32,003 nucleotides of DNA from Candidatus Izemoplasma sp. Lineage in GTDB: Bacteria; Bacillota_I; Bacilli_A; Izemoplasmatales; Izemoplasmataceae. The notes under the pieces are model-generated. The model made no database searches. It had not been told where the DNA came from and was given only the letters and a program-made list of their open reading frames with translations. Shown here piece by piece: positions 8,432 through 16,386 of this stretch. Within the stretch, counting starts at the first letter, position 1. Every line of letters begins with the position of its first letter. A program made the position numbers and the translations under genes. The stretch covers positions 1 to 32,003 of the forward strand of contig SLQR01000110.1 in NCBI GenBank assembly GCA_007131405.1. The letters are read 5' to 3'.

Positions 8432-9689
8432 CGAAGCGCTACTTGAAGCACGCGACATCATGTATGCAACGCTGAAAGCCTACGCTAAACACCACAAAAA
8501 AACAACGATTCTCCTCAAATGCAACATGCCTGGTGCAACCAAAAATACGTGGTATACTGCCGTCGTTTTGCGCATTTTTGATAAACTAATCAATCAACTC
8601 TTATCCCCGTTTTCGCGTGAATATTACGACTCGTTTGCGGGTAATTACACGCTATTTTCCATCGATCAAGAAGCGCATGATGTAAAGCATTTAGCCTTAA
8701 TGCTTGAACACGAACACCCACTCGGACGTTACATCGATATTGATGTCTATGATCGTGGTAAAGCAGTAACCCGAGAGGAGTACCACTACGAACACCGACT
8801 CTGTTTCTTGTGTGATGGCGTAGCGCATGAGTGCGCTCGCAGTCAACGACACACCACCGAAGCATTAACCACGCACATCAAAGAATCTGTAAAGGCGTAT
8901 CTAAGTCAAGCCTTGACACACGTCGTGATGCATGCCATGCGAAAAGAAGTCTACTTATATCCGAAATTTGGCCTTGTCTCAAACAGAGATTCAGGGGCAC
9001 ACCACGACATGAAAATTGACCATTTTTTGGCATCAATAAAGGCCCTTGAGCCTTACTTAAAGGTTTTTCTAGAAGCGGGATTCGATGAATCCATCGACCT
9101 TGAAGGCTTGCGCAAGGTTGGTCAAGAAGCCGAAGAAGCTATGTACGAAGCGACACGACACATCAATACCCACAAAGGCGCTATTTTTATCTATGGGGCC
9201 TTTTTACCGTACTTCATTCGCGGCATTGTGCACCAAGACACATTACCAGGCATTATGGCAGTCATGGCCCAGGCAGTTGAAGAAGTTACGAAACATGATT
9301 TTGATTATTTAAAGGATAAAAAAGTGCTTACACCCGGCGAAATTATCTACCAAAAATATGGGTTAAAAGGCATTCGTTCAGAAGTGGCTAAAGGATTCCC
9401 TAGCGTCATGAACTGGTACCCAAATGCATCGTACAATGATTACCAAAAACTGTGTGCAATTATGGCTCGCCTCGACGATACAACAATCATTAAACGTCAT
9501 AACTACACGATGCTTCGCAATGTGAAAGAAGAAATGTCCGTCTTATTAAAAGAAGAACCTTTTAACTTTTCTACGTATAAAGTTTTAAGTAACCAATATA
9601 AAGCCAAAGGTATCTCACCAGGTGGCGCCGCCGATCTTTTAAGTTTGGTGTTCTTCTTAGACCAAGCGAAACATCTTTTAAACACATAA
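8391..9689 (+). CDS. citXG: CitX-CitG fusion for prosthetic-group synthesis and transfer
   Basis: A 432-aa fusion. Residues about 1-170 are CitX-like (apo-citrate lyase phosphoribosyl-dephospho-CoA transferase, EC 2.7.7.61): CNMPGATKN, PLGRYIDIDVYD and the cysteine-rich LCFLCDGVAHECARSQRH. Residues about 175-432 are CitG-like (triphosphoribosyl-dephospho-CoA synthase, EC 2.4.2.52): YPKFGLVSNRDSGAHHDM and SPGGAADLLSLVFF. Such fusions are known in some lactic acid bacteria and Haemophilus. The ATG at 8391 has GGAAGGA (8380-8386) just upstream and lies inside citC, a 41-nt overlap; an earlier in-frame ATG at 8325 would deepen the overlap without a good site. It closes the operon; a bidirectional terminator follows 5 nt later. 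Confidence 0.9.
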   Translation: MLLLNSKTTKHATNEALLEARDIMYATLKAYAKHHKKTTILLKCNMPGATKNTWYTAVVLRIFDKLINQLLSPFSREYYDSFAGNYTLFSIDQEAHDVKHLALMLEHEHPLGRYIDIDVYDRGKAVTREEYHYEHRLCFLCDGVAHECARSQRHTTEALTTHIKESVKAYLSQALTHVVMHAMRKEVYLYPKFGLVSNRDSGAHHDMKIDHFLASIKALEPYLKVFLEAGFDESIDLEGLRKVGQEAEEAMYEATRHINTHKGAIFIYGAFLPYFIRGIVHQDTLPGIMAVMAQAVEEVTKHDFDYLKDKKVLTPGEIIYQKYGLKGIRSEVAKGFPSVMNWYPNASYNDYQKLCAIMARLDDTTIIKRHNYTMLRNVKEEMSVLLKEEPFNFSTYKVLSNQYKAKGISPGGAADLLSLVFFLDQAKHLLNT

Positions 9690-9693
9690 AAAA

Positions 9694-9718
9694 ATACCGA
9701 TTTAGTCGGTATTTTTTT
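9694..9718. terminator. Bidirectional intrinsic terminator between citXG and the radical SAM gene
   Basis: ATACCGA (9694-9700) pairs with TCGGTAT (9706-9712), flanked by an A run on the left and a T run on the right, so it can end transcription from both converging genes. The reverse-strand stop codon (9702-9704) lies in the loop. Confidence 0.85.
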
Positions 9719-10649
9719 GTGCTATAGACGCAATGCCTTGATAGGTGTTACGTTTTCGCATAAGTTTATCAATTTCATTTAACACCACAAATTTTTTGGT
9801 AATCCAATCCGGTGCGAGCAATAAATCCGAGGGGCTATCACCCGTTAACCGGTGAACAATCACACTTGGGTTAAGATGTTCGAGTTGAGTGACGACGATG
9901 TCGACGTATTCTTCAAGGGTGAGGAGTTTAAACGGCTTTAACTCAAACTGATACCCAAGGGGCGTTTGTTTCATGACGTGAAGCATATGGATTTTTATCC
10001 CTTGTATATCGAGTGTATTTATATGTTTAAGAGTCTCGAGCATATCATTTTTGGTTTCAATGGGAAAACCATTGATGATGTGAACGACGACGTCAATGTT
10101 GTATTGGCGAAGCAATGTAACAGCGTCATCAAAACACTTAAGGTCATGCCCACGGTTGATGTATTTGCTGGTCTTTGGATGGATAGATTGAAGCCCAAGT
10201 TCGACTTGAAGATGCGTCACTTGATTCAAGGCTGAAAGCATCTTAACCTTCGTTTCATCAAGCGCATCACAACGCGTTGAAATGCTTAGCCCGACGATGT
10301 TTTTATCAAGCGTTAAACTTTCTTCAAATAACGTTTTAAGCGCATCGACCGGTTTATAGGTGTTGGTGTTGGCTTGAAAGTATGCAATATAAAAGGCGTC
10401 TGGCCATTTTTCATGCAACTTGTCTTTCACCGCATCAAACTGAACTTGCAGATCATCTTTTACGTTGCCTGCAAAGTCACCAGACCCTGAAGGGCTGCAA
10501 TAAATGCATCCACCGGTGCCTTTTGAACCGTCTTTGTTTGGGCAGGTAAAGTGCGCATTTAATGGCACTTTAAAAACTTTCTTTCCAAATGTGTTTCTTA
10601 AGTAGGTATTGTAAGTGTGATAGCGTTTCTCTTGATTTGTCCAATCCAT
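9702..10649 (-). CDS. Radical SAM protein, TIGR01212 (YtqA/YhcC) family
   Basis: A 315-aa radical SAM protein with an Elp3-like core. The cluster-binding cysteines are C36, C48 and C51 in the spacing C-x11-C-x2-C, the atypical long spacing seen in this family, followed by SPSGSGDFAG. The conserved ISTRCDAL and VELGLQSIH segments match the SAM-binding barrel strands. The family occurs widely in bacteria, and its reaction is not firmly established to my knowledge; a role in RNA modification is speculative. GGTGA precedes the ATG. It is the only large reverse-strand gene here, convergent with the cit genes and divergent from the DUF1189-like gene. Confidence 0.88.
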   Translation of the reverse strand: MDWTNQEKRYHTYNTYLRNTFGKKVFKVPLNAHFTCPNKDGSKGTGGCIYCSPSGSGDFAGNVKDDLQVQFDAVKDKLHEKWPDAFYIAYFQANTNTYKPVDALKTLFEESLTLDKNIVGLSISTRCDALDETKVKMLSALNQVTHLQVELGLQSIHPKTSKYINRGHDLKCFDDAVTLLRQYNIDVVVHIINGFPIETKNDMLETLKHINTLDIQGIKIHMLHVMKQTPLGYQFELKPFKLLTLEEYVDIVVTQLEHLNPSVIVHRLTGDSPSDLLLAPDWITKKFVVLNEIDKLMRKRNTYQGIASIAQKNTD

Positions 10650-10698
10650 AATATCACCATAATTATTTTATCATACCTTCATAAAAAGTGCGATAATA

Positions 10699-10707
10699 TG
10701 GTATAAT
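10699..10707 (+). promoter_or_regulatory. Extended -10 promoter of the DUF1189-like gene
   Basis: TGGTATAAT is a perfect extended -10 element (TG at 10699, TATAAT 10702-10707). A weak -35 TTCATA lies at 10678-10683 with an 18-bp spacer. The expected start near 10714 coincides with the GGTGAT ribosome binding site, so the 5' UTR would be only about 10 nt. Confidence 0.6.
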
Positions 10708-10723
10708 AACCTCGGTGATTATG

Positions 10724-11545
10724 ATGTTAAATAGAATACGTTTAGGTTTAGTAAATCCAGCAGCATTAATTGAATACCGCCGCGACCATGTGATGAAGGC
10801 AATTGGCTATATCTTTTTCTTTGCCGTTTTAATGGGGACCGCGCTTTTTTTACAGGTTTTATCGTTTCAAGGAATGGACAGTTCAACACGCCAAGCGATG
10901 CGTGAAAACTTTGTACCACTTGAAACCGAATGCGCGATTGAAAATGCGACTGTAACGTGTGATGAAACGCTGCGTCATACGTTTGTCGATTTTAACAATG
11001 CGCGCTATACCGTTGATTCACATTCAACTCTGCAAACGAGTGAGTACCAGGGGTTTACCTACCATTTTGTGATGCATGACGACATGTTGTACATGATCGT
11101 GCTTGGCAATATTGTCTCTGAAAAGCCGATAGCTGAACTTCATGAGGATGTGCATAATCTCAATTTAAATTATACCGAAGGTGATGAAAATGCGTTTTTT
11201 AATCCGTTTTTTCTTGCCCTCGATGAAGAACTTGTGAACACGCGCGCTTTTTGGGGCAGCTCGTTAATTATTTCCCAAATTGTCATGAACTTTATTTTGT
11301 TTAATCTTTTTGTGCTGCTTAATGCTTTTTTAACCCGTAGCCGAATGAAAGAAGTTTCGTTTAAACAGATGTATGTCTTAATGGCTTATGCAGCGACACT
11401 TCTCTATATAATTTTAATTTTCCACGAAATGATTACCATTGCGTATGACGTTTCATTCTTAATCTTGTTGATTATTTTGTTTGCGGCATTTAGACAAATG
11501 AATCGTATGGCGATGGCACTTCACCGCAATATTCACCAACAGTAG
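10724..11545 (+). CDS. DUF1189-like membrane protein
   Basis: A 273-aa polytopic membrane protein. A first membrane segment (about residues 22-46) is followed by an extracytoplasmic region of roughly 120 residues with two cysteines (ETECAIE and TVTCDET), then three more segments (about 174-200, 212-232, 236-256). The N-terminal NRIRLGLVNP and this topology resemble DUF1189 proteins, whose function is unknown to me; the streptococcal MalA protein belongs to that family. The ATG at 10724 has GGTGAT at 5 nt; the ATG at 10721 and a GTG at 10715 are in frame but too close to that site. It is monocistronic and runs into the leuS promoter without a visible terminator. Confidence 0.6.
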   Translation: MLNRIRLGLVNPAALIEYRRDHVMKAIGYIFFFAVLMGTALFLQVLSFQGMDSSTRQAMRENFVPLETECAIENATVTCDETLRHTFVDFNNARYTVDSHSTLQTSEYQGFTYHFVMHDDMLYMIVLGNIVSEKPIAELHEDVHNLNLNYTEGDENAFFNPFFLALDEELVNTRAFWGSSLIISQIVMNFILFNLFVLLNAFLTRSRMKEVSFKQMYVLMAYAATLLYIILIFHEMITIAYDVSFLILLIILFAAFRQMNRMAMALHRNIHQQ

Positions 11546-11548
11546 TGC

Positions 11549-11577
11549 TTGCACTCCTTATGGGGATATGCTATGAT
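11549..11577 (+). promoter_or_regulatory. Promoter of the leuS T-box transcript
   Basis: TTGCAC (11549-11554), a 17-bp spacer, and TATGAT (11572-11577) with an extended -10 TG at 11569-11570. Transcription should begin near 11584, which fits the expected 5' end of the T-box leader. Confidence 0.75.
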
Positions 11578-11583
11578 AAACAA

Positions 11584-11800
11584 AAGTAAAGGCGATAATC
11601 CGAAGTAGTAATTTGTGGGTTCTTTTAAGCGACTTAGTGGGTGGTGAAAACTAAGATGAACCGCAAGTGAACTCGTCGTGATTGCTGCACAGTATGTGCC
11701 GTATTCCTGCGTTAAAGGATTGAGTGCTAGCGTAGCTAGAATCAAGGTGGTACCGCGGACTTAGGTTCGTCCTTATTTTTAGGACGAATTTTTTTATTGA
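11584..11800 (+). promoter_or_regulatory. T-box riboswitch leader, tRNA-Leu responsive
   Basis: The invariant T-box AAGGTGGTACCGCGG lies at 11744-11758 and pairs with the acceptor end of uncharged tRNA. An AGTA motif near 11606 fits the 5' side of the specifier loop. The 3' side reads GTGAACTCGTC, giving a CUC (Leu) specifier at 11672-11674, matching the downstream leuS. The terminator has TTCGTCCT (11766-11773) paired with AGGACGAA (11781-11788), followed by seven T. Under leucyl-tRNA shortage, uncharged tRNA-Leu stabilises the antiterminator and leuS is transcribed. The specifier assignment is by eye. Confidence 0.93.
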
Positions 11801-11815
11801 TAAAGGAGTGATTTC

Positions 11816-14221
11816 ATGGAGTATAATCCAAAAGCTATTGAGAAAAAATGGCAAAAACACTGGTATGAAAACAATGTCTTTAAAGCCAACGACTTTGAAG
11901 ATAAACCGAAATACTATACATTAGTTGAGTTTCCTTACCCTTCTGGGTCAGGGATGCATGTTGGCCACATTCGTGCCTACACAAGCTTAGAAGTGATTGC
12001 AAGAAAACGCCGTATGGAAGGCTATAATGTGTTATTTCCAATTGGCTTTGATGCGTTTGGTTTACCGACGGAAAACTACGCGATTAAAGAGAAAATCCAC
12101 CCACGTATAATTACCGATCAAAACATTGAAATCTTTACCGACCAATTAAAACAGATGGGGTATTCGTTTGATTTTGATCGTACAGTGGATACCACCGATC
12201 CGGATTATTATCGTTGGACACAGTGGATTTTTCTAAAACTGTTTCAAAAAGGATTGGCGTATCGTCATAAAACATTCGTCAATTTTTGTCCGTCGTGTAA
12301 AGTGGTTCTTTCCAATGAGGAAAGCCAAGGTGGCGTATGTGACCGCTGTGATTCGCCGGTTGAACAAAAAGAAAAAGATGTGTGGTTCTTAAAAATAACC
12401 GAATACGCAGAGCGTTTACTTGAAGGCCTTAAAGACCTTGAAACATTACCTCGGATTAAACTTGAACAAGAAAACTGGATTGGAAAATCCGAAGGGGCAG
12501 AAATTGTATTTGATGTCCAAAATACGAACGCAACCTTAAATGTTTTTACGACCCGTCCAGATACCTTGTTTGGTTCGACGTTTATGGTCGTTGCACCCGA
12601 ACACCCATTGCTTATAAGTGAGCGCAGTAAGATACATAACATGGATCAAATCGAAGCGTATCAAGCACAAGCAAAACAAAAAAGCGAATTTGAGCGTACT
12701 CAACTTGTCAAAGATAAGACAGGGGTTCGTGTCATTGGGCTTAACGCAGAAAACCCATCAAATGGGAAGAAGATGCCTATTTTTGTTGCCGACTATGTCA
12801 TGATGGGTTATGGGACAGGTGCCATTATGGCTGTGCCTGGCCATGATCAACGTGACTATGAATTTGCTAAAAAATATCATTTAGACATTGTTGAGGTTAT
12901 TGAAGGCGGCGATCTAAGCAAAGAAGCTTATACCGACACCGACGAAGGGGTTATGGTCAATAGTGACTTTTTGGATGGGTTGTCCGTTTCAGAAGCCATA
13001 CGTACCATGATTGAATTTCTCGAAAAAGCGAACCGCGGAAAACGCATGATTACGTATAAAATGAAAGATTGGGCATTTAATCGTCAACGTTATTGGGGTG
13101 AACCTATTCCAATTATTCATTGTGATGCGTGTGGCATGGTTGGTGTGGATGAAAAAGACTTGCCTGTGCGTTTACCCGAAGTGGATCACTTTGAACCGAC
13201 GGATACAGGCGAAAGCCCGCTGGCAAACATTCCCGATTTTGTCAATACAACATGCCCAAAATGCCAAGGTAAAGCAAAACGAGAAACCGATACCATGCCT
13301 CAATGGGCGGGGTCTAGTTGGTATTTCTTACGCTACATTGACCCCCGAAACGATAAACAACTTGCTGATTTCGATAAACTCAAGTATTGGATGAATGTCG
13401 ATTGGTATAACGGTGGCATGGAACACGTCACTCGACACGTTATTTATTCACGCTTTTGGCATCTTTTCTTAAGTGATCTTGGGGTTGTTCCTACCGAGGA
13501 ACCGTATAAAAAACGAACAGCACAAGGGTTAATTTTAGGGCCAGACGGCGACAAAATGAGTAAATCAAAAGGCAACGTGGTTAATCCGATTGACATGATT
13601 GAAGATTTTGGTGCCGATACCTTACGTTTATACATCCTCTTTATTGGTGATTATGAACAGTCAACGCCGTGGAGTGATTCAGGGATAAAAGGCGCACGCC
13701 GTTTCCTTGATAAAGTCTGGCGTCTTTATGATAAAGTATCCGATAAGGATGACGATAAATCACTTGTGGTCTTGCTTCATAAAACCATCGATGATGTTAG
13801 TTCAGACATGGAGCAGGTTAAATTTAACACCGCAATTGCTAAATTAATGACCCTCGCTAATGAGTTTTCAAAAGCGGATCATATTTCACATACAGCCTAC
13901 AATACCTTAATCCGCTTAGTGCATCCATTTGCGCCACATATCACTGAAGAAATCAATGAACGCTTAAAAAATAAAGAAGCACTTGTATTCAGTCCTTATC
14001 CGAAAGCAGACGCACAATTGATGGTTGAAGACACGATTACGATTGTCTTAAGCATCAATGGCAAAGTACGCGACAAGCTTGATGTCGAAAAAGATCTGCC
14101 AAAAGAAACCATGGAAAAACTCGCGCTTGAATCCGAGCGTATCCAAAACTTTACAGAAGGGAAGACCATCCGTAAAGTAATTGTTGTTCCAAATAAACTT
14201 GTGAATATAGTTGTCTCCTAA
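11816..14221 (+). CDS. leuS: Leucyl-tRNA synthetase
   Basis: An 801-aa class I synthetase (EC 6.1.1.4). The HIGH motif is HVGH (residues 48-51) and the KMSKS motif is intact in DGDKMSKSKGN. The CP1 editing domain is present, including TTRPDTLFGSTF, and a cysteine pair region CPSCKV...CDRC suits the zinc-binding insertion. The C-terminal end VVPNKLVNIVV is typical of bacterial LeuRS. AAAGGAG precedes the ATG. Expression is controlled by the T-box directly upstream. It is followed at once by a terminator, so it is a single-gene unit. Confidence 0.98.
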   Translation: MEYNPKAIEKKWQKHWYENNVFKANDFEDKPKYYTLVEFPYPSGSGMHVGHIRAYTSLEVIARKRRMEGYNVLFPIGFDAFGLPTENYAIKEKIHPRIITDQNIEIFTDQLKQMGYSFDFDRTVDTTDPDYYRWTQWIFLKLFQKGLAYRHKTFVNFCPSCKVVLSNEESQGGVCDRCDSPVEQKEKDVWFLKITEYAERLLEGLKDLETLPRIKLEQENWIGKSEGAEIVFDVQNTNATLNVFTTRPDTLFGSTFMVVAPEHPLLISERSKIHNMDQIEAYQAQAKQKSEFERTQLVKDKTGVRVIGLNAENPSNGKKMPIFVADYVMMGYGTGAIMAVPGHDQRDYEFAKKYHLDIVEVIEGGDLSKEAYTDTDEGVMVNSDFLDGLSVSEAIRTMIEFLEKANRGKRMITYKMKDWAFNRQRYWGEPIPIIHCDACGMVGVDEKDLPVRLPEVDHFEPTDTGESPLANIPDFVNTTCPKCQGKAKRETDTMPQWAGSSWYFLRYIDPRNDKQLADFDKLKYWMNVDWYNGGMEHVTRHVIYSRFWHLFLSDLGVVPTEEPYKKRTAQGLILGPDGDKMSKSKGNVVNPIDMIEDFGADTLRLYILFIGDYEQSTPWSDSGIKGARRFLDKVWRLYDKVSDKDDDKSLVVLLHKTIDDVSSDMEQVKFNTAIAKLMTLANEFSKADHISHTAYNTLIRLVHPFAPHITEEINERLKNKEALVFSPYPKADAQLMVEDTITIVLSINGKVRDKLDVEKDLPKETMEKLALESERIQNFTEGKTIRKVIVVPNKLVNIVVS

Positions 14222-14247
14222 GAAGCCCCTTAAAAAGGGCTTCTTTT
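14221..14247 (+). terminator. Intrinsic terminator after leuS
   Basis: AGAAGCCC (14221-14228) pairs with GGGCTTCT (14237-14244), followed by a short T run. It begins at the last base of the leuS stop codon. Confidence 0.85.
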
Positions 14248-14317
14248 AGGGAAAACAATTATAAAAATTTGTCATACAATTAATTAAAGTGATTTTAAAA
14301 AATTCGCACAATAAACA

Positions 14318-14346
14318 TTGAAACCCCGTAAATAAAATGTTATAAT
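14318..14346 (+). promoter_or_regulatory. Promoter of the branched-chain amino acid operon
   Basis: TTGAAA (14318-14323), a 17-bp spacer and TATAAT (14341-14346) with an extended -10 TG at 14338-14339. Expected start near 14353. This is among the strongest-looking promoters in the window and probably drives seven genes, to 19842. Confidence 0.85.
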
Positions 14347-14354
14347 CATTAACG

Positions 14355-14368
14355 TAAAAACGCTTTCA
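14355..14368. promoter_or_regulatory. Candidate CcpA (cre) site at the start of the leucine operon
   Basis: TAAAAACGCTTTCA read on the other strand is TGAAAGCGTTTTTA, which matches TGNAANCGNWWNCA except at position 13. It would span about +3 to +16, where a bound CcpA represses by blocking the promoter or elongation. Its AAACGCT (14358-14364) also pairs with AGCGTTT (14375-14381), giving a hairpin near the 5' end of the mRNA that might instead be an RNA-stabilising element. Confidence 0.5.
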
Positions 14369-14420
14369 TGGGACAGCGTTTAAATTTTGAGAGATTATTA
14401 TTCTAAGGAGGATTTTTTTA

Positions 14421-15491
14421 ATGAAAAAATTTGAGTACATGGAAAAACACGGGTACGAACAACTGGTGTTTTTTCATGACGAAACCACTGGTTTAAAAGG
14501 TATTACATGTATCCACGATACATCACTCGGGCCAGCCCTTGGTGGAACAAGACTTTGGAACTACGACACCGAAGATGAAGCAACGTTAGACGTATTGCGT
14601 CTAGCACGCGGGATGACCTATAAAGCTGCTGCTGCAGGCCTTAATCTTGGTGGTGGAAAAACAGTTTTAATCGGTGACCCAGAAAAAGTAAAAAGTGAAG
14701 CATATTTCCGTGGTCTTGGACGCTATGTTCAAGCGTTAAATGGACGTTACATCACAGCTGAAGACGTAAATACGTCAACAAAAGACATGGATTTTGTGAA
14801 CATGGAAACTGATTTTGTGGTAGGTCTTAAACACAAAAGTGGAAACCCTTCTCCAATGACAGCACTTGGTGCGTTCCATGGAATTCGTTCGGCCCTTAAA
14901 GAAGTTTATGGATCGGATGAAATCGAAGGAAAAACCTTTGCCGTACAAGGCGCAGGACAAACAGGCGATTTCTTGATTGGTTACTTACTTGAAGCGAATG
15001 CAAAGAAAATTTACTTTACAGAAATTAATGATAAACACATTGAGAAAATTAACGAAAAATACCCAGATGTTGAATTCGTTAAACCTGACGATGTTTACAG
15101 CTTAGATGTTGATGTGTATGCGCCATGTGCACTTGGAGCAACCATTAACGATAAAACAATCCCGCAACTGAAGTGTAAAATCGTTGCAGGGACAGCAAAT
15201 AATGTACTTGATGATGAAGAAAAACATGGAAACATGTTGAAAGATAAAGGCATCCTTTACGCACCTGACTTCGTAATCAATGCTGGTGGACTTATTAACG
15301 TGTACCACGAACTTCGCGGATACAGCCGTGAAAACGCAGAAAACGACATTGAGAAAATCTATGACCGCTTAACGGATATTTACAAGTTGTCAAAAGAAAA
15401 CGATGTCAACACCCAAGAAGCGGCGAAACTCTTTGCAAAAGAGCGTATCAAAACGATCAGCACCGTTCGTTCAAACTTCGTTAAACGCTAA
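14421..15491 (+). CDS. Leucine dehydrogenase
   Basis: A 356-aa Glu/Leu/Phe/Val dehydrogenase-family enzyme (EC 1.4.1.9) that oxidatively deaminates leucine, valine and isoleucine to 2-oxo acids with NAD. Residues K68 (TYKAA), K80 (LGGGK) and D115 (AEDVNTS) fall at exactly the positions of the catalytic residues I recall for Bacillus leucine dehydrogenases. The nucleotide-binding loop is VQGAGQTG, with an acidic residue after the second strand (FTEIN), in keeping with NAD rather than NADP. AAGGAGGA (14405-14412) precedes the ATG at 8 nt. It is the first gene of the operon. Phenylalanine or valine preference cannot be excluded by sequence. Confidence 0.9.
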   Translation: MKKFEYMEKHGYEQLVFFHDETTGLKGITCIHDTSLGPALGGTRLWNYDTEDEATLDVLRLARGMTYKAAAAGLNLGGGKTVLIGDPEKVKSEAYFRGLGRYVQALNGRYITAEDVNTSTKDMDFVNMETDFVVGLKHKSGNPSPMTALGAFHGIRSALKEVYGSDEIEGKTFAVQGAGQTGDFLIGYLLEANAKKIYFTEINDKHIEKINEKYPDVEFVKPDDVYSLDVDVYAPCALGATINDKTIPQLKCKIVAGTANNVLDDEEKHGNMLKDKGILYAPDFVINAGGLINVYHELRGYSRENAENDIEKIYDRLTDIYKLSKENDVNTQEAAKLFAKERIKTISTVRSNFVKR

Positions 15492-16142
15492 ATGAAGCGC
15501 ATTACGATTTTAACGGGTCATTACGGTTCGGGAAAATCAGAAATTGCCATCAACTTAGCCATCCAAGATGAGCTTAACGCTTTAATCGACTTAGACATCA
15601 TTAATCCTTATTTTCGTTCACGCAGTGCACGCAAATTATTGGAAGCAAATGGCATTGAGTTGATTGAATCAACAATTGAAAATTCAGCAGGAAGCGATCT
15701 CCCTTTCATAAGCGCGAAAGGGAGTCGTCCTTTTGTTAATAGTGATCTGCGTGCGGTTTATGATCTTGGGGGCACAAAACATGGTGCGAAAGTAATGATG
15801 CAATTTCGCGATTTTATCAAAAACCGTGACGAAATAGACTTTTTGGTTGTTGTGAATATTTACCGACCAGAAACAGATCAAGCAAAAAAGATTATCCAAA
15901 TGGTTGAAGAACTAGAAGCAACCAGTCAGATTCGAGTGACTGGCTTTATCAACAACTCGAACTTAATGGAATACACCGATGAAAGTATGATTGAAGAAGG
16001 CGAACGCATTCTTAAAGAAGCAGCCGGCACGTTAAACCTTCCAATAGTCTATACCTTCATTGAAGAACATGTGAAAACAACCAAACGTTACGCAGGCGAC
16101 AATCGTGTTTTAATCCGTTACCTCGCAAAACAATGGTTATAG
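15492..16142 (+). CDS. P-loop ATPase of unknown role in the 2-oxoacid oxidoreductase operon
   Basis: A 216-aa soluble nucleotide-binding protein. The Walker A motif GHYGSGKS spans residues 9-16, and the next strand LIDLDIINPYFRSR resembles the switch region of the MinD/ParA/NifH-like ATPase group; NIYRPETDQ and GFINNSNL are further conserved-looking segments. I do not know a demonstrated function. It lies between leucine dehydrogenase and the ferredoxin-like subunit; from memory similar ATPases occur beside 2-oxoacid:ferredoxin oxidoreductase genes in other anaerobes. A role in iron-sulfur cluster or cofactor loading of the enzyme is plausible but unproven. The ATG directly follows the upstream stop (TAA-ATG) with no ribosome binding site, so translation probably depends on reinitiation. 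Confidence 0.8.
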   Translation: MKRITILTGHYGSGKSEIAINLAIQDELNALIDLDIINPYFRSRSARKLLEANGIELIESTIENSAGSDLPFISAKGSRPFVNSDLRAVYDLGGTKHGAKVMMQFRDFIKNRDEIDFLVVVNIYRPETDQAKKIIQMVEELEATSQIRVTGFINNSNLMEYTDESMIEEGERILKEAAGTLNLPIVYTFIEEHVKTTKRYAGDNRVLIRYLAKQWL

Positions 16143-16154
16143 GAGGAATTTTTT

Positions 16155-16379
16155 ATGGCTAAAGGTCGAATTATTATTGAGCAGGACTTATGCAAAGGAT
16201 GCGAATTATGTGTATATCAATGTCCTGTGCATATTTTAGAATTGGATACGTCTACAACCAACGCCAAAGGGTATACGCCGTTGATTGTCAACGATCCGGA
16301 GAAATGCATTGCATGCAGTTTTTGTGCGATGATTTGTCCTGATTCGGTGATTACTGTAGAACGTTTCGTAAAGGAGTGA
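16155..16379 (+). CDS. vorD: 2-oxoacid:ferredoxin oxidoreductase delta (ferredoxin-like) subunit
   Basis: A 74-aa protein with two [4Fe-4S] motifs: C13, C16, C19, C23 (CKGCELCVYQC) and C51, C54, C57, C61 (CIACSFCAMIC). It carries electrons out of the oxidoreductase to free ferredoxin. AGGAGG precedes the ATG. It is followed after 7 nt by the alpha subunit. The vor rather than kor or por name rests on leucine dehydrogenase and butyrate kinase being in the same operon. Confidence 0.9.
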   Translation: MAKGRIIIEQDLCKGCELCVYQCPVHILELDTSTTNAKGYTPLIVNDPEKCIACSFCAMICPDSVITVERFVKE

Positions 16380-16386
16380 AATAAAA

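Noticed and set aside
9966-10235. Forward ORF opposite the radical SAM gene
   Set aside because: It is a shadow of the reverse-strand gene, with no ribosome site or recognisable domain.
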